This document shows positions 8,583-16,056 of a DNA stretch of 64,000 bases, in pieces; positions within the stretch are counted from its first letter, which is position 1; every line of letters starts with the position of its first letter. The DNA is from Youxingia wuxianensis. Its GTDB lineage: Bacteria; Bacillota; Clostridia; Oscillospirales; Ruminococcaceae. The stretch covers positions 62,001 through 126,000 of the forward strand of contig NZ_JACRTD010000003.1 of the NCBI RefSeq assembly GCF_014385085.1. Direction: 5' to 3'. A model generated the notes under the pieces. The model was given only the letters and a program-made list of their open reading frames with translations. It was not told the origin of the DNA and did no database searches. The position numbers and the translations under genes are program-made.

Positions 8583-8615
8583 CAGGGGCCGTGACTGAGC
8601 ACGGCCCCTGTTTTT
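8583..8615. repeat. Strong hairpin in the gap upstream of the trbL-like gene
   Basis: Perfect 11-base arms CAGGGGCCGTG (8583-8593) and CACGGCCCCTG (8600-8610) with a 6-base loop. The T-run (8611-8615) follows only on the plus strand, so as a terminator it would stop antisense transcripts. On the minus strand it may act as an RNA processing or stability element. Confidence 0.6.
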
Positions 8616-8639
8616 GTTTACTTCCCGGAGTTTTAGTGG

Positions 8640-9068
8640 TCAGCACATCTGAGGAATATTCTCCTGCACTTCCTCCTGGTTCTGAAATATCTGTAGATAC
8701 TCATCCACATCGCCAGCCAGAAGTTTGTAATCTGCCTGTTCCGGCTGGTACACATACCAGCTAACTTTCCCATAATCGTCCCAAAGATGAGGGATCACCC
8801 CATCCGAAAAGTTAGGGTTGCTGACCATTTTCTTTCCCAGCAAATCACCAAAACGGAGAATGTTGATATCTACTGCACCGTCAATCCGGTTTAACACGGT
8901 CAGTTTGAGCGCGTTGTACTGGTTGGCGATGTTCAGAGAAACAAATTCCAGCTTGGCTCGCAGCTCTGGGGCAACCTGAATATATGCGGCCCTGCCCACA
9001 TAGGTGGTATGCGCTGCTTCCTTACTCTGCGAAAGGATTTTTTTCAGTTCCATCTCAAATGCATTCAT
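8640..9068 (-). CDS. ICE protein of unknown function between the VirB2-like and VirB6-like genes
   Basis: About 142 residues from the ATG at 9068, which is preceded by GGAGGTG at a slightly long spacing; a GTG at 9125 is another possible start. No signal peptide or membrane helix is seen. The middle holds a strand/helix pattern with LRAKLEFVSLNIANQYNAL. The protein ends in a Gln/Glu-rich linker and IPQMC, a weak form of the Met-containing tail seen on other accessory proteins. No function can be given. Confidence 0.6.
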   Translation of the reverse strand: MNAFEMELKKILSQSKEAAHTTYVGRAAYIQVAPELRAKLEFVSLNIANQYNALKLTVLNRIDGAVDINILRFGDLLGKKMVSNPNFSDGVIPHLWDDYGKVSWYVYQPEQADYKLLAGDVDEYLQIFQNQEEVQENIPQMC

Positions 9069-9134
9069 GGTTTGCTTGACACCTCCACATTCCTTTTCGA
9101 CCATGTCATACCGTTTTCGGACCACCTCATTGAC

Positions 9135-9476
9135 TCACATCCCCAGAATGGTCCACACATAGGTAGGGGCGGTCAGCGTGAACAAGAGGCAGGCAAAGAG
9201 GATTGCGGGTGCTGTCCATTCGAACTGGCCATGCTTGCGGTAGTCGAAGTAGGCCATACCCAGCTTGGCGAAGAAGAATACTGCAAGGATCAGATCAATG
9301 ACCGGGAAAACGACATTGTTTACAACCGTCTTGATCTGATCCGATGCATCGTTCCAGGTACCTTCAATAGCACCCGCCACATCGCCGGTGCCGGCGGCAA
9401 AGGCCGTGGTACTGAGCAGGCAAACTGCCAGCAGGAGGATCAGAAACATGCAGAAGAACTTTTTGTACTTGGACAT
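9135..9476 (-). CDS. VirB2-like pilin or channel subunit (DUF3852-like)
   Basis: 113 residues with a clear signal peptide (FCMFLILLLAVCLLSTTAFA, cleavage near AFA/AGT), a short extracellular part, then two hydrophobic helices. This layout matches VirB2/TrbC-type major subunits and the DUF3852 group. AAAGGTGG before the ATG at 9476 sets the start; an upstream in-frame ATG would add a charged stretch before the signal peptide. It is followed by the unknown gene and the TrbL-like gene, consistent with a type IV secretion operon. Confidence 0.75.
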   Translation of the reverse strand: MSKYKKFFCMFLILLLAVCLLSTTAFAAGTGDVAGAIEGTWNDASDQIKTVVNNVVFPVIDLILAVFFFAKLGMAYFDYRKHGQFEWTAPAILFACLLFTLTAPTYVWTILGM

Positions 9477-9578
9477 AAAAAACCACCTTTCTTTTGGGAA
9501 GAAAGGCCGTAGAATGCAATCCAAGACATTAAATTAAGGCAGGCTGTGGAGCTGCATCCCACGGCCCGCTTTACGGAA

Positions 9579-9683
9579 TTACATGGATATCGACATATCT
9601 TTTTCTATTTCATTCACAGCATTTTGCGTATCCTCCTTCTGATTCTGATCCTCAATCTCGGCAATCAAGTAAGTCAGCCAAAC
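9579..9683 (-). pseudogene. Remnant or tiny gene keeping only the linker and Met-rich tail
   Basis: An open stretch of 34 sense codons between stop codons, with no ATG. It encodes a Gln/Glu/Asp-rich linker ending KDMSISM, nearly the same tail as that of the gene just upstream (NLSISM). A TTG at 9668 could serve as a start but has no good ribosome site. It looks like the C-terminal relic of a lost accessory gene, or a very small peptide gene. Its interest is that only the tail has survived. Confidence 0.4.
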
Positions 9684-9688
9684 TCAGT

Positions 9689-10162
9689 TTACATAGAAAT
9701 GGAAAGATTGACGCTCTGAATTTCTTCCGGTGCAAGTAAGGCTTTGACTTCAATGATTTCTGGCTCGGGCCAGGACTTCAGGTCGCCTCGAAATCCCAGC
9801 TTGAGATTACTGAAATTCTCGGCGGCCTTTAACAATTCCGGCGGGGTGCCAGGGGGCATTTCCTGCATCCAGCGGACCCACTCGCCGTTCTGATATCGCG
9901 GCTTCAAACGAAGAATTACATAGTCCTCCGGCTGAAATTTAGGATATCTGCCAATACTTCCGCCCAGTTTCACATAGGGTTTTCCCTCGACCATAACGGT
10001 GGCCCGCATGAGCTCCAGTGTATCGTTCAGCGTTGAACAGAACCAACACTCCGCATCTCCCATGCGTTTGATCCTGCCATCTCGAAGAATGGAGGCAAGG
10101 TTATCCCGCCGGGTGTAATGGAACAGTTCCTCGGGCCTGTCAGTTATACGGACATATCCCAT
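9689..10162 (-). CDS. Accessory protein resembling the ADP-ribosyltransferase (DarT/RES-like) fold
   Basis: 157 residues. The N-terminal part has LFHYTRRDNLASILRDGRI, the typical opening of DarT/DUF4433 and related ADP-ribosyltransferase folds (a strand with H-x-T, then a helix with N-L-xx-I-L). It then has a WFCSTLNDT segment and a GEWVRWMQE loop. Without comparison the catalytic Glu cannot be located, so activity is uncertain. AGGAGGTG precedes the ATG. The end is SVNLSISM, a Met tail. It follows the large secreted protein gene. It could modify host or recipient molecules, but this is inference. Confidence 0.5.
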   Translation of the reverse strand: MGYVRITDRPEELFHYTRRDNLASILRDGRIKRMGDAECWFCSTLNDTLELMRATVMVEGKPYVKLGGSIGRYPKFQPEDYVILRLKPRYQNGEWVRWMQEMPPGTPPELLKAAENFSNLKLGFRGDLKSWPEPEIIEVKALLAPEEIQSVNLSISM

Positions 10163-10175
10163 GCGGCACCTCCTG

Positions 10176-11873
10176 TTATCGCATCGGCGCTATATGCCAG
10201 TCATCCCAGAGATTCCCGCTGATCGTGAGCGTGTCACTGAGATTGACAGAGAGCATCCCCACCGGCGTCCAGCAGTCGATTACCCATGTGTTGACGGTAT
10301 AGGCACCGTCCGGATACCAGATAGGTGTAAAATGAGTGCGCCGGTTGTAGGTACTATATTCGTTTGTCTGGAATTCCAAGCGAGAGGAGGATGAGCTGAT
10401 TGAGACACGATCCAGCAGCCGCCAGAACGAGTCGTAGTTAAATTCCGGGAAGTAGCTGACCGCATTCTGAAGGGCAGTAGTTGCCGAGCGTTGGGAGCTG
10501 CTGACTCTGGCGGTGACCACTTCATTGATTCCGTAGCCGGATTTCATTGTGGTTCCGCTGGCAGTGGGATTCATTGTATCGGGGGTAATAGTCATGGAGG
10601 CACTCAGACTGGCGCTGTAGCGGTCCAGGTCAAATTCCCACCATCCGTGGTCACACCAGTATCCGCTATCCTTGCCAGTGCTGTGCCACACCCAGTACGC
10701 ATACCACCACGGTCGCCATATGCTCCACTGGGCTGATGTCTTTTCTGCTCTGGATGGTACTGCAGACGGTGAAAAGGAATCATTGCGGTCATCCGCCACT
10801 GGGTTGGGTGGTGGATTCTCATCAAGGTCAACAATCTTGCATTGGATGGTGCCTTGTGCAGATCCTGGACCGGATACGCTTACTGTAATGGTTACATCCT
10901 GCGGCGTATCAGGCGTTGTCCACCGCACCCATGCCAATTGGGAATCTCCGTCCGGGTAATAGACATTGCTGACGGTATAAGTCGTTCCGAGAATGTTGAA
11001 CCGAACGGTAACAGGATTATCGGGATCGCTCTGCCCACCACTGACTTCCACGGCTGTGATGACTTCGGTATTGGTCCGATACTCATAATCGTAGGTGGTG
11101 ACGGTCGGTTCTTCAGGCTGTTCTTCAAATCGAACAATGCCAAGCCCCAATGAAGATTTGATGGCCGAATTGGTGGCATGCTGGGTTGTAGAGCCGGACC
11201 ATGCGGGGTACCCCAGGTCTGCCGTTTCCAAAAACATCGAGAGTGGCAGGTTCTTGTGCGTCAGGCTGCCCATCCATGTTCGCAGGTGACCACTGACGAC
11301 TTCGTCATACATCGCTGCCTCAGTAGCCGTTGTTGCGATCATGACGCCTTCATATTTGTAGTAGGCAATGGGTTCAAGGAGAATTTTATACTCACCGCCA
11401 ATGAGCGTCTCGTAATCCATTCCTGTCTGTTCGGCAATCAGCTTCACAGCATACTCGGAGCAAAAATACCGTTTGATTGCTTCAATGTTATTGTTTCCAT
11501 TGGTGCTGATGATTCTGGGAATTGGCTGAGCAGGGTTCTTGTAGGAATATCCACCTTGAACAGGTGACAAAGCTGCTCCACCGTTATACTGGATTTTGCT
11601 TACTTTTCCAAAATGATAAATACCTGCAGCTGGTTGCTTATTCGTTAGATCGAAAGGCGTGGTCACAACCGCATGATCACTTGCTCGGACAACGGTAATC
11701 CGGACGCCTTCATTGCCGGGATTCCAACTGCCATGGCTCGTTGCATTGCCCATGCTCCCGCCGCCACCGTCTATATTGCCAGATCCACCGGTTCCACCTT
11801 CGGCAAATGCCGGGACACAAAGGGCAGTCAACATGATGGCAAACGACAGCAGGACACTGATAATTCGTTTCAT
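10176..11873 (-). CDS. Large secreted, Trp-rich ICE protein of unknown function
   Basis: 565 residues. The ATG at 11873 has AAAGGAGG upstream and begins a signal peptide (MKRIISVLLSFAIM, cleavage near AFA/EGG); an upstream in-frame codon would add 10 residues. A Gly-rich segment follows, then a domain to about residue 240, a beta-rich region with a probable Ig-like unit (about 250 to 350), and a Trp-rich stretch (WRPWWYAYWVW) around 390. No anchor is visible. It lies between the pilus cluster and the type IV genes, so it may be a surface adhesin or pilus-associated protein for mating; this is inference. Confidence 0.65.
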   Translation of the reverse strand: MKRIISVLLSFAIMLTALCVPAFAEGGTGGSGNIDGGGGSMGNATSHGSWNPGNEGVRITVVRASDHAVVTTPFDLTNKQPAAGIYHFGKVSKIQYNGGAALSPVQGGYSYKNPAQPIPRIISTNGNNNIEAIKRYFCSEYAVKLIAEQTGMDYETLIGGEYKILLEPIAYYKYEGVMIATTATEAAMYDEVVSGHLRTWMGSLTHKNLPLSMFLETADLGYPAWSGSTTQHATNSAIKSSLGLGIVRFEEQPEEPTVTTYDYEYRTNTEVITAVEVSGGQSDPDNPVTVRFNILGTTYTVSNVYYPDGDSQLAWVRWTTPDTPQDVTITVSVSGPGSAQGTIQCKIVDLDENPPPNPVADDRNDSFSPSAVPSRAEKTSAQWSIWRPWWYAYWVWHSTGKDSGYWCDHGWWEFDLDRYSASLSASMTITPDTMNPTASGTTMKSGYGINEVVTARVSSSQRSATTALQNAVSYFPEFNYDSFWRLLDRVSISSSSSRLEFQTNEYSTYNRRTHFTPIWYPDGAYTVNTWVIDCWTPVGMLSVNLSDTLTISGNLWDDWHIAPMR

Positions 11874-11892
11874 TTTGCCTCCTTTCAGGCAA

Positions 11893-11921
11893 TAAAAAAG
11901 CACAGCCGAAGCTGTGCTTTT
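11893..11921 (-). terminator. Intrinsic terminator after the DUF6550-like gene
   Basis: On the minus strand, 11-base arms AAAAGCACAGC and GCTGTGCTTTT flank a TTCG tetraloop, followed by a T-rich tract. It lies in the gap between the DUF6550-like gene and the large secreted protein gene, close to the latter's ribosome site, and may partly attenuate the operon. Confidence 0.8.
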
Positions 11922-11938
11922 CTGCCATATTGATTGGA

Positions 11939-12496
11939 TCAGCCCATTGTGCCGACCTGTTTGTTGATATCGCCATCGCTGTCGATTGTTCCGCCCTGGT
12001 TCCCACCGGCGTTGGGGACATTCTCGAAACCGGGCAACCCACCCCCAGTATTGGTGGACGGCTGCTGGGGCGGCTGGTAGTTGTCGTGGTCCTCAGGAGT
12101 AGGGGTTCCCTCGACCGGAGTGCCGTCAGGTTTTTGGCTGGGGTCGGTCAGTGTCTCCTCGTCAGGCTTCTCCGGCACCTCGGGATCTGCTTGGATGGTT
12201 TGCTCCGTTCCGCTTGAGATTGCACCGTTTCCAGCATTTGTGCCGGTGTCATTGGGCGAGGTCTGGGGATTGATGGTGAGATCATCTTCACTGATGTCAG
12301 AAGAGGCATCAGGATCGGTAGTGGGATTGCTGCCGTCCGGATCAACCACCACCTCACCCTGTTGGGAGCTACTGGTGGGAGGTAAAGCGTCAGTAGCCTT
12401 TTCTTTCGTGAACTGCTGGGCAATCACGAACACCAGGATTGCACAGATCACAAGACCGCCAGTAATGGTCAGCCACTTTTTTGTACTGTCTTTCAT
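11939..12496 (-). CDS. Membrane-anchored Pro/Thr/Asp-rich protein (DUF6550-like)
   Basis: 185 residues. A short basic N-terminus (MKDSTKKW) is followed by one transmembrane helix (about residues 9 to 28) and a long disordered extracellular region rich in Pro, Thr, Asp, Ser and Gly. AGGAGG precedes the ATG at 12496. The layout matches the DUF6550 family of Clostridia ICEs. It may be a spacer or surface component of the pilus. It sits downstream of the TadE-like gene across a 192-base gap that may hold a promoter. Confidence 0.65.
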   Translation of the reverse strand: MKDSTKKWLTITGGLVICAILVFVIAQQFTKEKATDALPPTSSSQQGEVVVDPDGSNPTTDPDASSDISEDDLTINPQTSPNDTGTNAGNGAISSGTEQTIQADPEVPEKPDEETLTDPSQKPDGTPVEGTPTPEDHDNYQPPQQPSTNTGGGLPGFENVPNAGGNQGGTIDSDGDINKQVGTMG

Positions 12497-12688
12497 GGGT
12501 ATCCTCCTTTTCTGTGAGTCGGCTCTCAGGCCGATTGTTTCATCGGCTAACTTGGTATAGCGGCTGATTGATACACTTGGTATCATTTTCCTACACCGTA
12601 TACCTCTTGTCAACTCGAACCCTACCACAAAAGAGTGCGGAAGTCTATAATTGCATCGGTTACAAAAGAGAGATTTTTAACCGCCTGG
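12497..12688 (-). promoter_or_regulatory. Intergenic region with direct repeats and a possible promoter
   Basis: On the minus strand there is a TTGACA near 12,615 and, downstream of it, two copies of ATACCAAGT about 30 bases apart. The -10 match is weak. This may be an internal promoter with a repressor site for the downstream secretion genes. No gene is seen here. Confidence 0.35.
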
Positions 12689-13234
12689 TCAAAAGCGGGG
12701 TGTGTACCCGGCGCTTACTTTTACGGTCATCCGCATGGGCGGTAAAAGCCTGCCACCAAAGGAAACTGGCACCTCCAGCTCGATTTCACAGTCAGCAATC
12801 AGCCGGTTGCCAGCACTGTCGGCCGATGCGAAGGATGCGTTCTGAAGGTCGACACTTAGATCCCACACGCGAAACTCCATTTTGCCATCCTCTGTATATT
12901 GCACATGGTAGCCGCTCTGATTAGTCAGGTTCAAAAGGGCGTCCAGTCGGCCATAGATGTCGCCGTAGTCCAGTGATTCTTCAAAGTCTCCGGCCATAGG
13001 CTGATAAGCACCAGAGTAGCCCTCACGCACCCCATGGTACACATCGTCATAGTTGTCGTTGACGGTAGAAATGACCGCCTCCTGAACAGCATCCCGGACC
13101 CCCTGCGCCACGATGAGGAGACGGAGGTATTCACTGACACCGCACAGAAGGATCACAAGGGAAAGCGTGACGGCGATAATCAACGGAAAGGAAATGCCCC
13201 GGCGGTCCCTGATTGCTTGTTTGAATCGACTCAT
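12689..13234 (-). CDS. TadE/TadG-like pseudopilin
   Basis: 181 residues. The N-terminus has RDRRG followed by a hydrophobic helix (ISFPLIIAVTLSLVILL, about residues 14 to 32), then a soluble domain with a mixed strand pattern. This is the layout of TadE-type minor pilins of the Tad system. The ATG at 13234 overlaps the stop of the DUF4320 gene (ATGA) and has AGGTG 8 bases upstream. Unlike its two neighbours it lacks an acidic residue at +5 after the processing Gly, so prepilin processing is less certain. Confidence 0.7.
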   Translation of the reverse strand: MSRFKQAIRDRRGISFPLIIAVTLSLVILLCGVSEYLRLLIVAQGVRDAVQEAVISTVNDNYDDVYHGVREGYSGAYQPMAGDFEESLDYGDIYGRLDALLNLTNQSGYHVQYTEDGKMEFRVWDLSVDLQNASFASADSAGNRLIADCEIELEVPVSFGGRLLPPMRMTVKVSAGYTPRF

Positions 13235-13629
13235 TTCCAATACACCTCACTTTTTCCCGTCGCCTCGGAGCGGAGGGTGATTGGAAAGCTGCCAAATCCG
13301 GCAAAGAGGCCCAGGTTGGTTTCATAGGTCAGGACGACAGTAATCTCTTGGTTGAGCTGGATGCGGCCCGTGCTGCTCCAGCTGATATCTGGGTCCAGAC
13401 CTGTCTGCTCCCGCAGTGACTGAGCCCGGCGGGTGGTTTCAGTTCCTACGCGGCCATACAGCTCTGCCTCACGCACAAGCTCTGTAGCAAAGGTGTCCAG
13501 CTGCTGTTTGGCGATGTAGACAGGCATGATTTTAACAGCCATCGCAATGACCAGCATGGCGCATATCACCAGGACGCAGACATCAATGTAGCCTTCGCCG
13601 CGGCGGGAGCGCAAGACTCGTTTCAGCAC
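13231..13629 (-). CDS. DUF4320 family pilin-like protein
   Basis: 132 residues. It begins basic (MLKRVLRSRRGEGYID) and has one hydrophobic helix (about 18 to 35), then a soluble domain with ...TRRAQSLREQTGLDP and beta strands. This is the DUF4320 family found on Clostridia ICEs. RGEGYID is shared with the candidate major pilin (20031 to 20294) and fits a Flp-type prepilin cleavage site with Asp at +5. The GTG start overlaps the end of the upstream gene. It is probably a minor pilin or TadF-like part. Confidence 0.75.
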   Translation of the reverse strand: MLKRVLRSRRGEGYIDVCVLVICAMLVIAMAVKIMPVYIAKQQLDTFATELVREAELYGRVGTETTRRAQSLREQTGLDPDISWSSTGRIQLNQEITVVLTYETNLGLFAGFGSFPITLRSEATGKSEVYWK

Positions 13630-14219
13630 ATGTTCACCTCCATTTCCGGGGGACTCTGCGTCTGCTCAGGGGATTCCGTCAGGAGATACCACACACCATT
13701 CTGCCGGTTTGCCGACTTGACCGTCTGTGTGAGGATCTCGTCGGCAGAAACCTCCATAGAAACACCCGCCACACCGGGGTGCGACTTTATGCCGTGTCCA
13801 TCGAGCAGGCTTTCCGCCTGCGCCTCCGTCATAGAAACATAACCGCAGGGTGTCATCAGTGAAAACACTCCGCCCTTGTGTTCCATCAGGAAATCTCGGA
13901 CAGTCGCAGGGGCTTGGCCTTCGCCAAAATCCTGTTGAAGCGTCCATACGCAGTGCTGAAGTTCCTCTTTGTGAGAGTTGTCCGCACCGTTTTCCGAGAT
14001 CCAGCGGTCGGTGACATACCCCAGAGGATCGTCCAGATCAAGCAGGAATTTTGCGTCCTGCGTAGTAATAGCATCGTCGAGATTGTCACGAATCAGTCTC
14101 GCAGCGGCAATGGTTTCGGCGGCATCCACCAGCTGCGCCGGATCAGATGACATCCACTGTTTGACCCGCCGCTCATAATCTGCACTGATTTTTTTCTTCA
14201 GTTCATTTTTATAGTTCAT
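13623..14219 (-). CDS. DUF3848-like accessory protein
   Basis: 198 residues, soluble and mostly helical. The N-terminal 80 residues (YERRVKQWM, then AAETIAAARLIRDNL and a DDPLGYVTDRW segment) resemble DUF3848, a family common on conjugative elements. The end, PPEMEVNMC, looks like the Met tails elsewhere, but its codons include GGAGGTG, the ribosome site of the next gene, so selection on that site could explain it. It lies within the pilus cluster, between TadC and the DUF4320 gene. The role is unknown. Confidence 0.6.
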   Translation of the reverse strand: MNYKNELKKKISADYERRVKQWMSSDPAQLVDAAETIAAARLIRDNLDDAITTQDAKFLLDLDDPLGYVTDRWISENGADNSHKEELQHCVWTLQQDFGEGQAPATVRDFLMEHKGGVFSLMTPCGYVSMTEAQAESLLDGHGIKSHPGVAGVSMEVSADEILTQTVKSANRQNGVWYLLTESPEQTQSPPEMEVNMC

Positions 14220-14235
14220 GAAATGGCCCCCTTTC

Positions 14236-15108
14236 TTAGAACATTCCGCTAAGGGAGTTCAGAATCTGGAAGATAATGATGGCCAGATAGGTCACCAGGA
14301 AGCACATGAGCAGGATGAAGGAGAAAACCCGAATCTTGGGCGGGATCTTCATCGCCTTCGCCTTTAGCCGCTGGAGTTCCAGTTGTTTCATGTCATGGGC
14401 GAGCATTTGGAAGTAGTGGACGCCATCGTCTCCTCGCAGCACACCAATGAGTCCTCTAACCACATCGGAGAGTAGCGGCGAATTGAAGCGGGCCTCAAAG
14501 CGGGTCAGTGCTGCCTCGTAGGAACCAGAGCGCATATCTGCGGTGAGAATGTCAAGCTCAGCAGCGAAAGTGGCTCCTGCGTTCTGCTTGTAGTGTTCCA
14601 CCATGCTCAGCACATCACGGCTGTTGGCCAGCTCTTGTGTAATCGTGGCCACAAATCGCGGCAGTTCAGACTCAATCTCATCCCGCTTGCCAGACAGTTT
14701 TTCATCTGCCCGGCGAATCTCTTTGAAATAGACCATTACCGCCAAAAGGATCACGACCAAGGCCAACAGCGGGAACAGAAATAAGCAAGGGATCACGCCC
14801 AGCATCACCGCTGCGGTTTTCACAATGGCAAAAGCGGTATATTCCTCCGGTGTCATGCCAAGTCCAGCGGCATTCAGTGTGTTTTTCAGACGGCTGTACT
14901 TGTACTCATCCATGTGGATATGAGGGGCCAGTTTGACAGCCCAGCCCATGAGCAGTACATCCGTGGTGCGTGCCTGCTTTTTTTCCTGGCGGCCGGCAGA
15001 AAGCAGCGCCTTTTGTGTAGCAAGACGAGGCAGCTTGAACAAATCTGCCGCGATAAAAAAGAGACCAAGCGCCAGAGAGGCACCGCACAAAATCAATAAA
15101 AACTCCAT
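14236..15108 (-). CDS. tadC: Tad pilus assembly membrane protein TadC-like
   Basis: 290 residues with a hydrophobic helix at the N-terminus, a central pair near 105 to 140 and a final pair at about 250 to 285, with cytoplasmic regions between. This is the type II secretion F/TadC layout. Motifs in the loop include ELPRFVATITQEL and LIGVLRGDDGVHYF. With TadB-like 15113 to 16042 it should form the inner-membrane platform for CpaF. AGAGGTGA lies just before the ATG; the gene starts 5 bases after tadB ends. Confidence 0.85.
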   Translation of the reverse strand: MEFLLILCGASLALGLFFIAADLFKLPRLATQKALLSAGRQEKKQARTTDVLLMGWAVKLAPHIHMDEYKYSRLKNTLNAAGLGMTPEEYTAFAIVKTAAVMLGVIPCLFLFPLLALVVILLAVMVYFKEIRRADEKLSGKRDEIESELPRFVATITQELANSRDVLSMVEHYKQNAGATFAAELDILTADMRSGSYEAALTRFEARFNSPLLSDVVRGLIGVLRGDDGVHYFQMLAHDMKQLELQRLKAKAMKIPPKIRVFSFILLMCFLVTYLAIIIFQILNSLSGMF

Positions 15109-15112
15109 AGCG

Positions 15113-16042
15113 TCACCTCTTATATTCGATGGGCTGAGTCAATTTGATGACTGCGGCTGTACTGACAAACAACACAGCCGCACAAACAGCCAAGATGATC
15201 TGTCCCATCGGCGTGTGCATCAGGATATCGTACCATTCCTGATTGAGAAAATAGAGCAGTGGGATATTGCCGAGAACGAGGATCTGCATAACAATGAACT
15301 CCTTGCGGGGTTCAAAAACCATGTTTTCCAGATCGCCATTGACGATCCGCATATCGCTCAGCTTGGCGACAATAGGCGTCAGAGTAGTCTTCATACCACG
15401 ATCATAGCGGCATGTCAAAAGTGCGGCCACCCATTCCCGGAAGACTGCATTGTCGATCTTGGTGCTGAGATCCCGCAGGGCGGCATCTACATCCGGATCG
15501 ACCAGCTTAATTCTGGTCAGAAACTCGGCAAAGGCGTTTTTGACCGGTGGATTGAGGTATTCCAGATTCTCCTCGACTGCGGTCTGGATGTCCTCATTAC
15601 GGAGATAGGATGTGGTAATGATGGAAAGTGCTGTTTCCAGTTCTGCGGAGATTGCCTTTTTGAAGTAGGCCGCAGTTAGCTTGATATACCAAAATGGGAT
15701 GAACATCATTCCTGCGGCCAGGACAGGAACGAGGAAGAAGTTGCCGAGGAGAAAAGCGAAAGATGCGCCCACCAGAAAGAGCAGAAGAGACATAGCGCAG
15801 ATTGCCGGAAACTTTGCCTCTCGCCCTGTCATGCGAAGAATATTTTGGCTCTCCTCGATCTCCCGGCGCAAAACAAATTTTTTCTTGCGCTGCGTGGACT
15901 CGTTGATCTCGTCCCGGAGGCTCTTGGGCTTGCTGGTAATCTGCCGGAATACCCCCTCGGTAAAATCCGAGGGGGTGATGCCCAGAAGCACGAAAAAGCC
16001 AACTACCATGCCAATGCAGGCCATAAGCTGTATGGTCGTCAC
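15113..16042 (-). CDS. tadB: Tad pilus assembly membrane protein TadB-like
   Basis: 309 residues with an N-terminal helix (about 5 to 22), two helices at about 80 to 120, and two more near the C-terminus (about 252 to 300). The cytoplasmic loop has a T2SSF-type pattern (AELETALSIITTSYL, FAEFLTRIKL). It starts with GTG behind AAGGAGGTG. The order cpaF, tadB, tadC is as in Tad loci. It is the platform partner of TadC and the presumed contact for the CpaF ATPase. Confidence 0.85.
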   Translation of the reverse strand: MTTIQLMACIGMVVGFFVLLGITPSDFTEGVFRQITSKPKSLRDEINESTQRKKKFVLRREIEESQNILRMTGREAKFPAICAMSLLLFLVGASFAFLLGNFFLVPVLAAGMMFIPFWYIKLTAAYFKKAISAELETALSIITTSYLRNEDIQTAVEENLEYLNPPVKNAFAEFLTRIKLVDPDVDAALRDLSTKIDNAVFREWVAALLTCRYDRGMKTTLTPIVAKLSDMRIVNGDLENMVFEPRKEFIVMQILVLGNIPLLYFLNQEWYDILMHTPMGQIILAVCAAVLFVSTAAVIKLTQPIEYKR

Positions 16043-16056
16043 ACGGGTTCACCTCC

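Noticed and set aside
8583..8615. Strong hairpin as a terminator of the conjugation operon
   Set aside because: The T-run follows only on the plus strand, against the direction of the genes, so I list it as a repeat.
13623..13640. PPEMEVNMC as a clean example of the Met-rich tail
   Set aside because: Its codons hold GGAGGTG, the ribosome site of the next gene, which alone could explain the residues; not used as main support.
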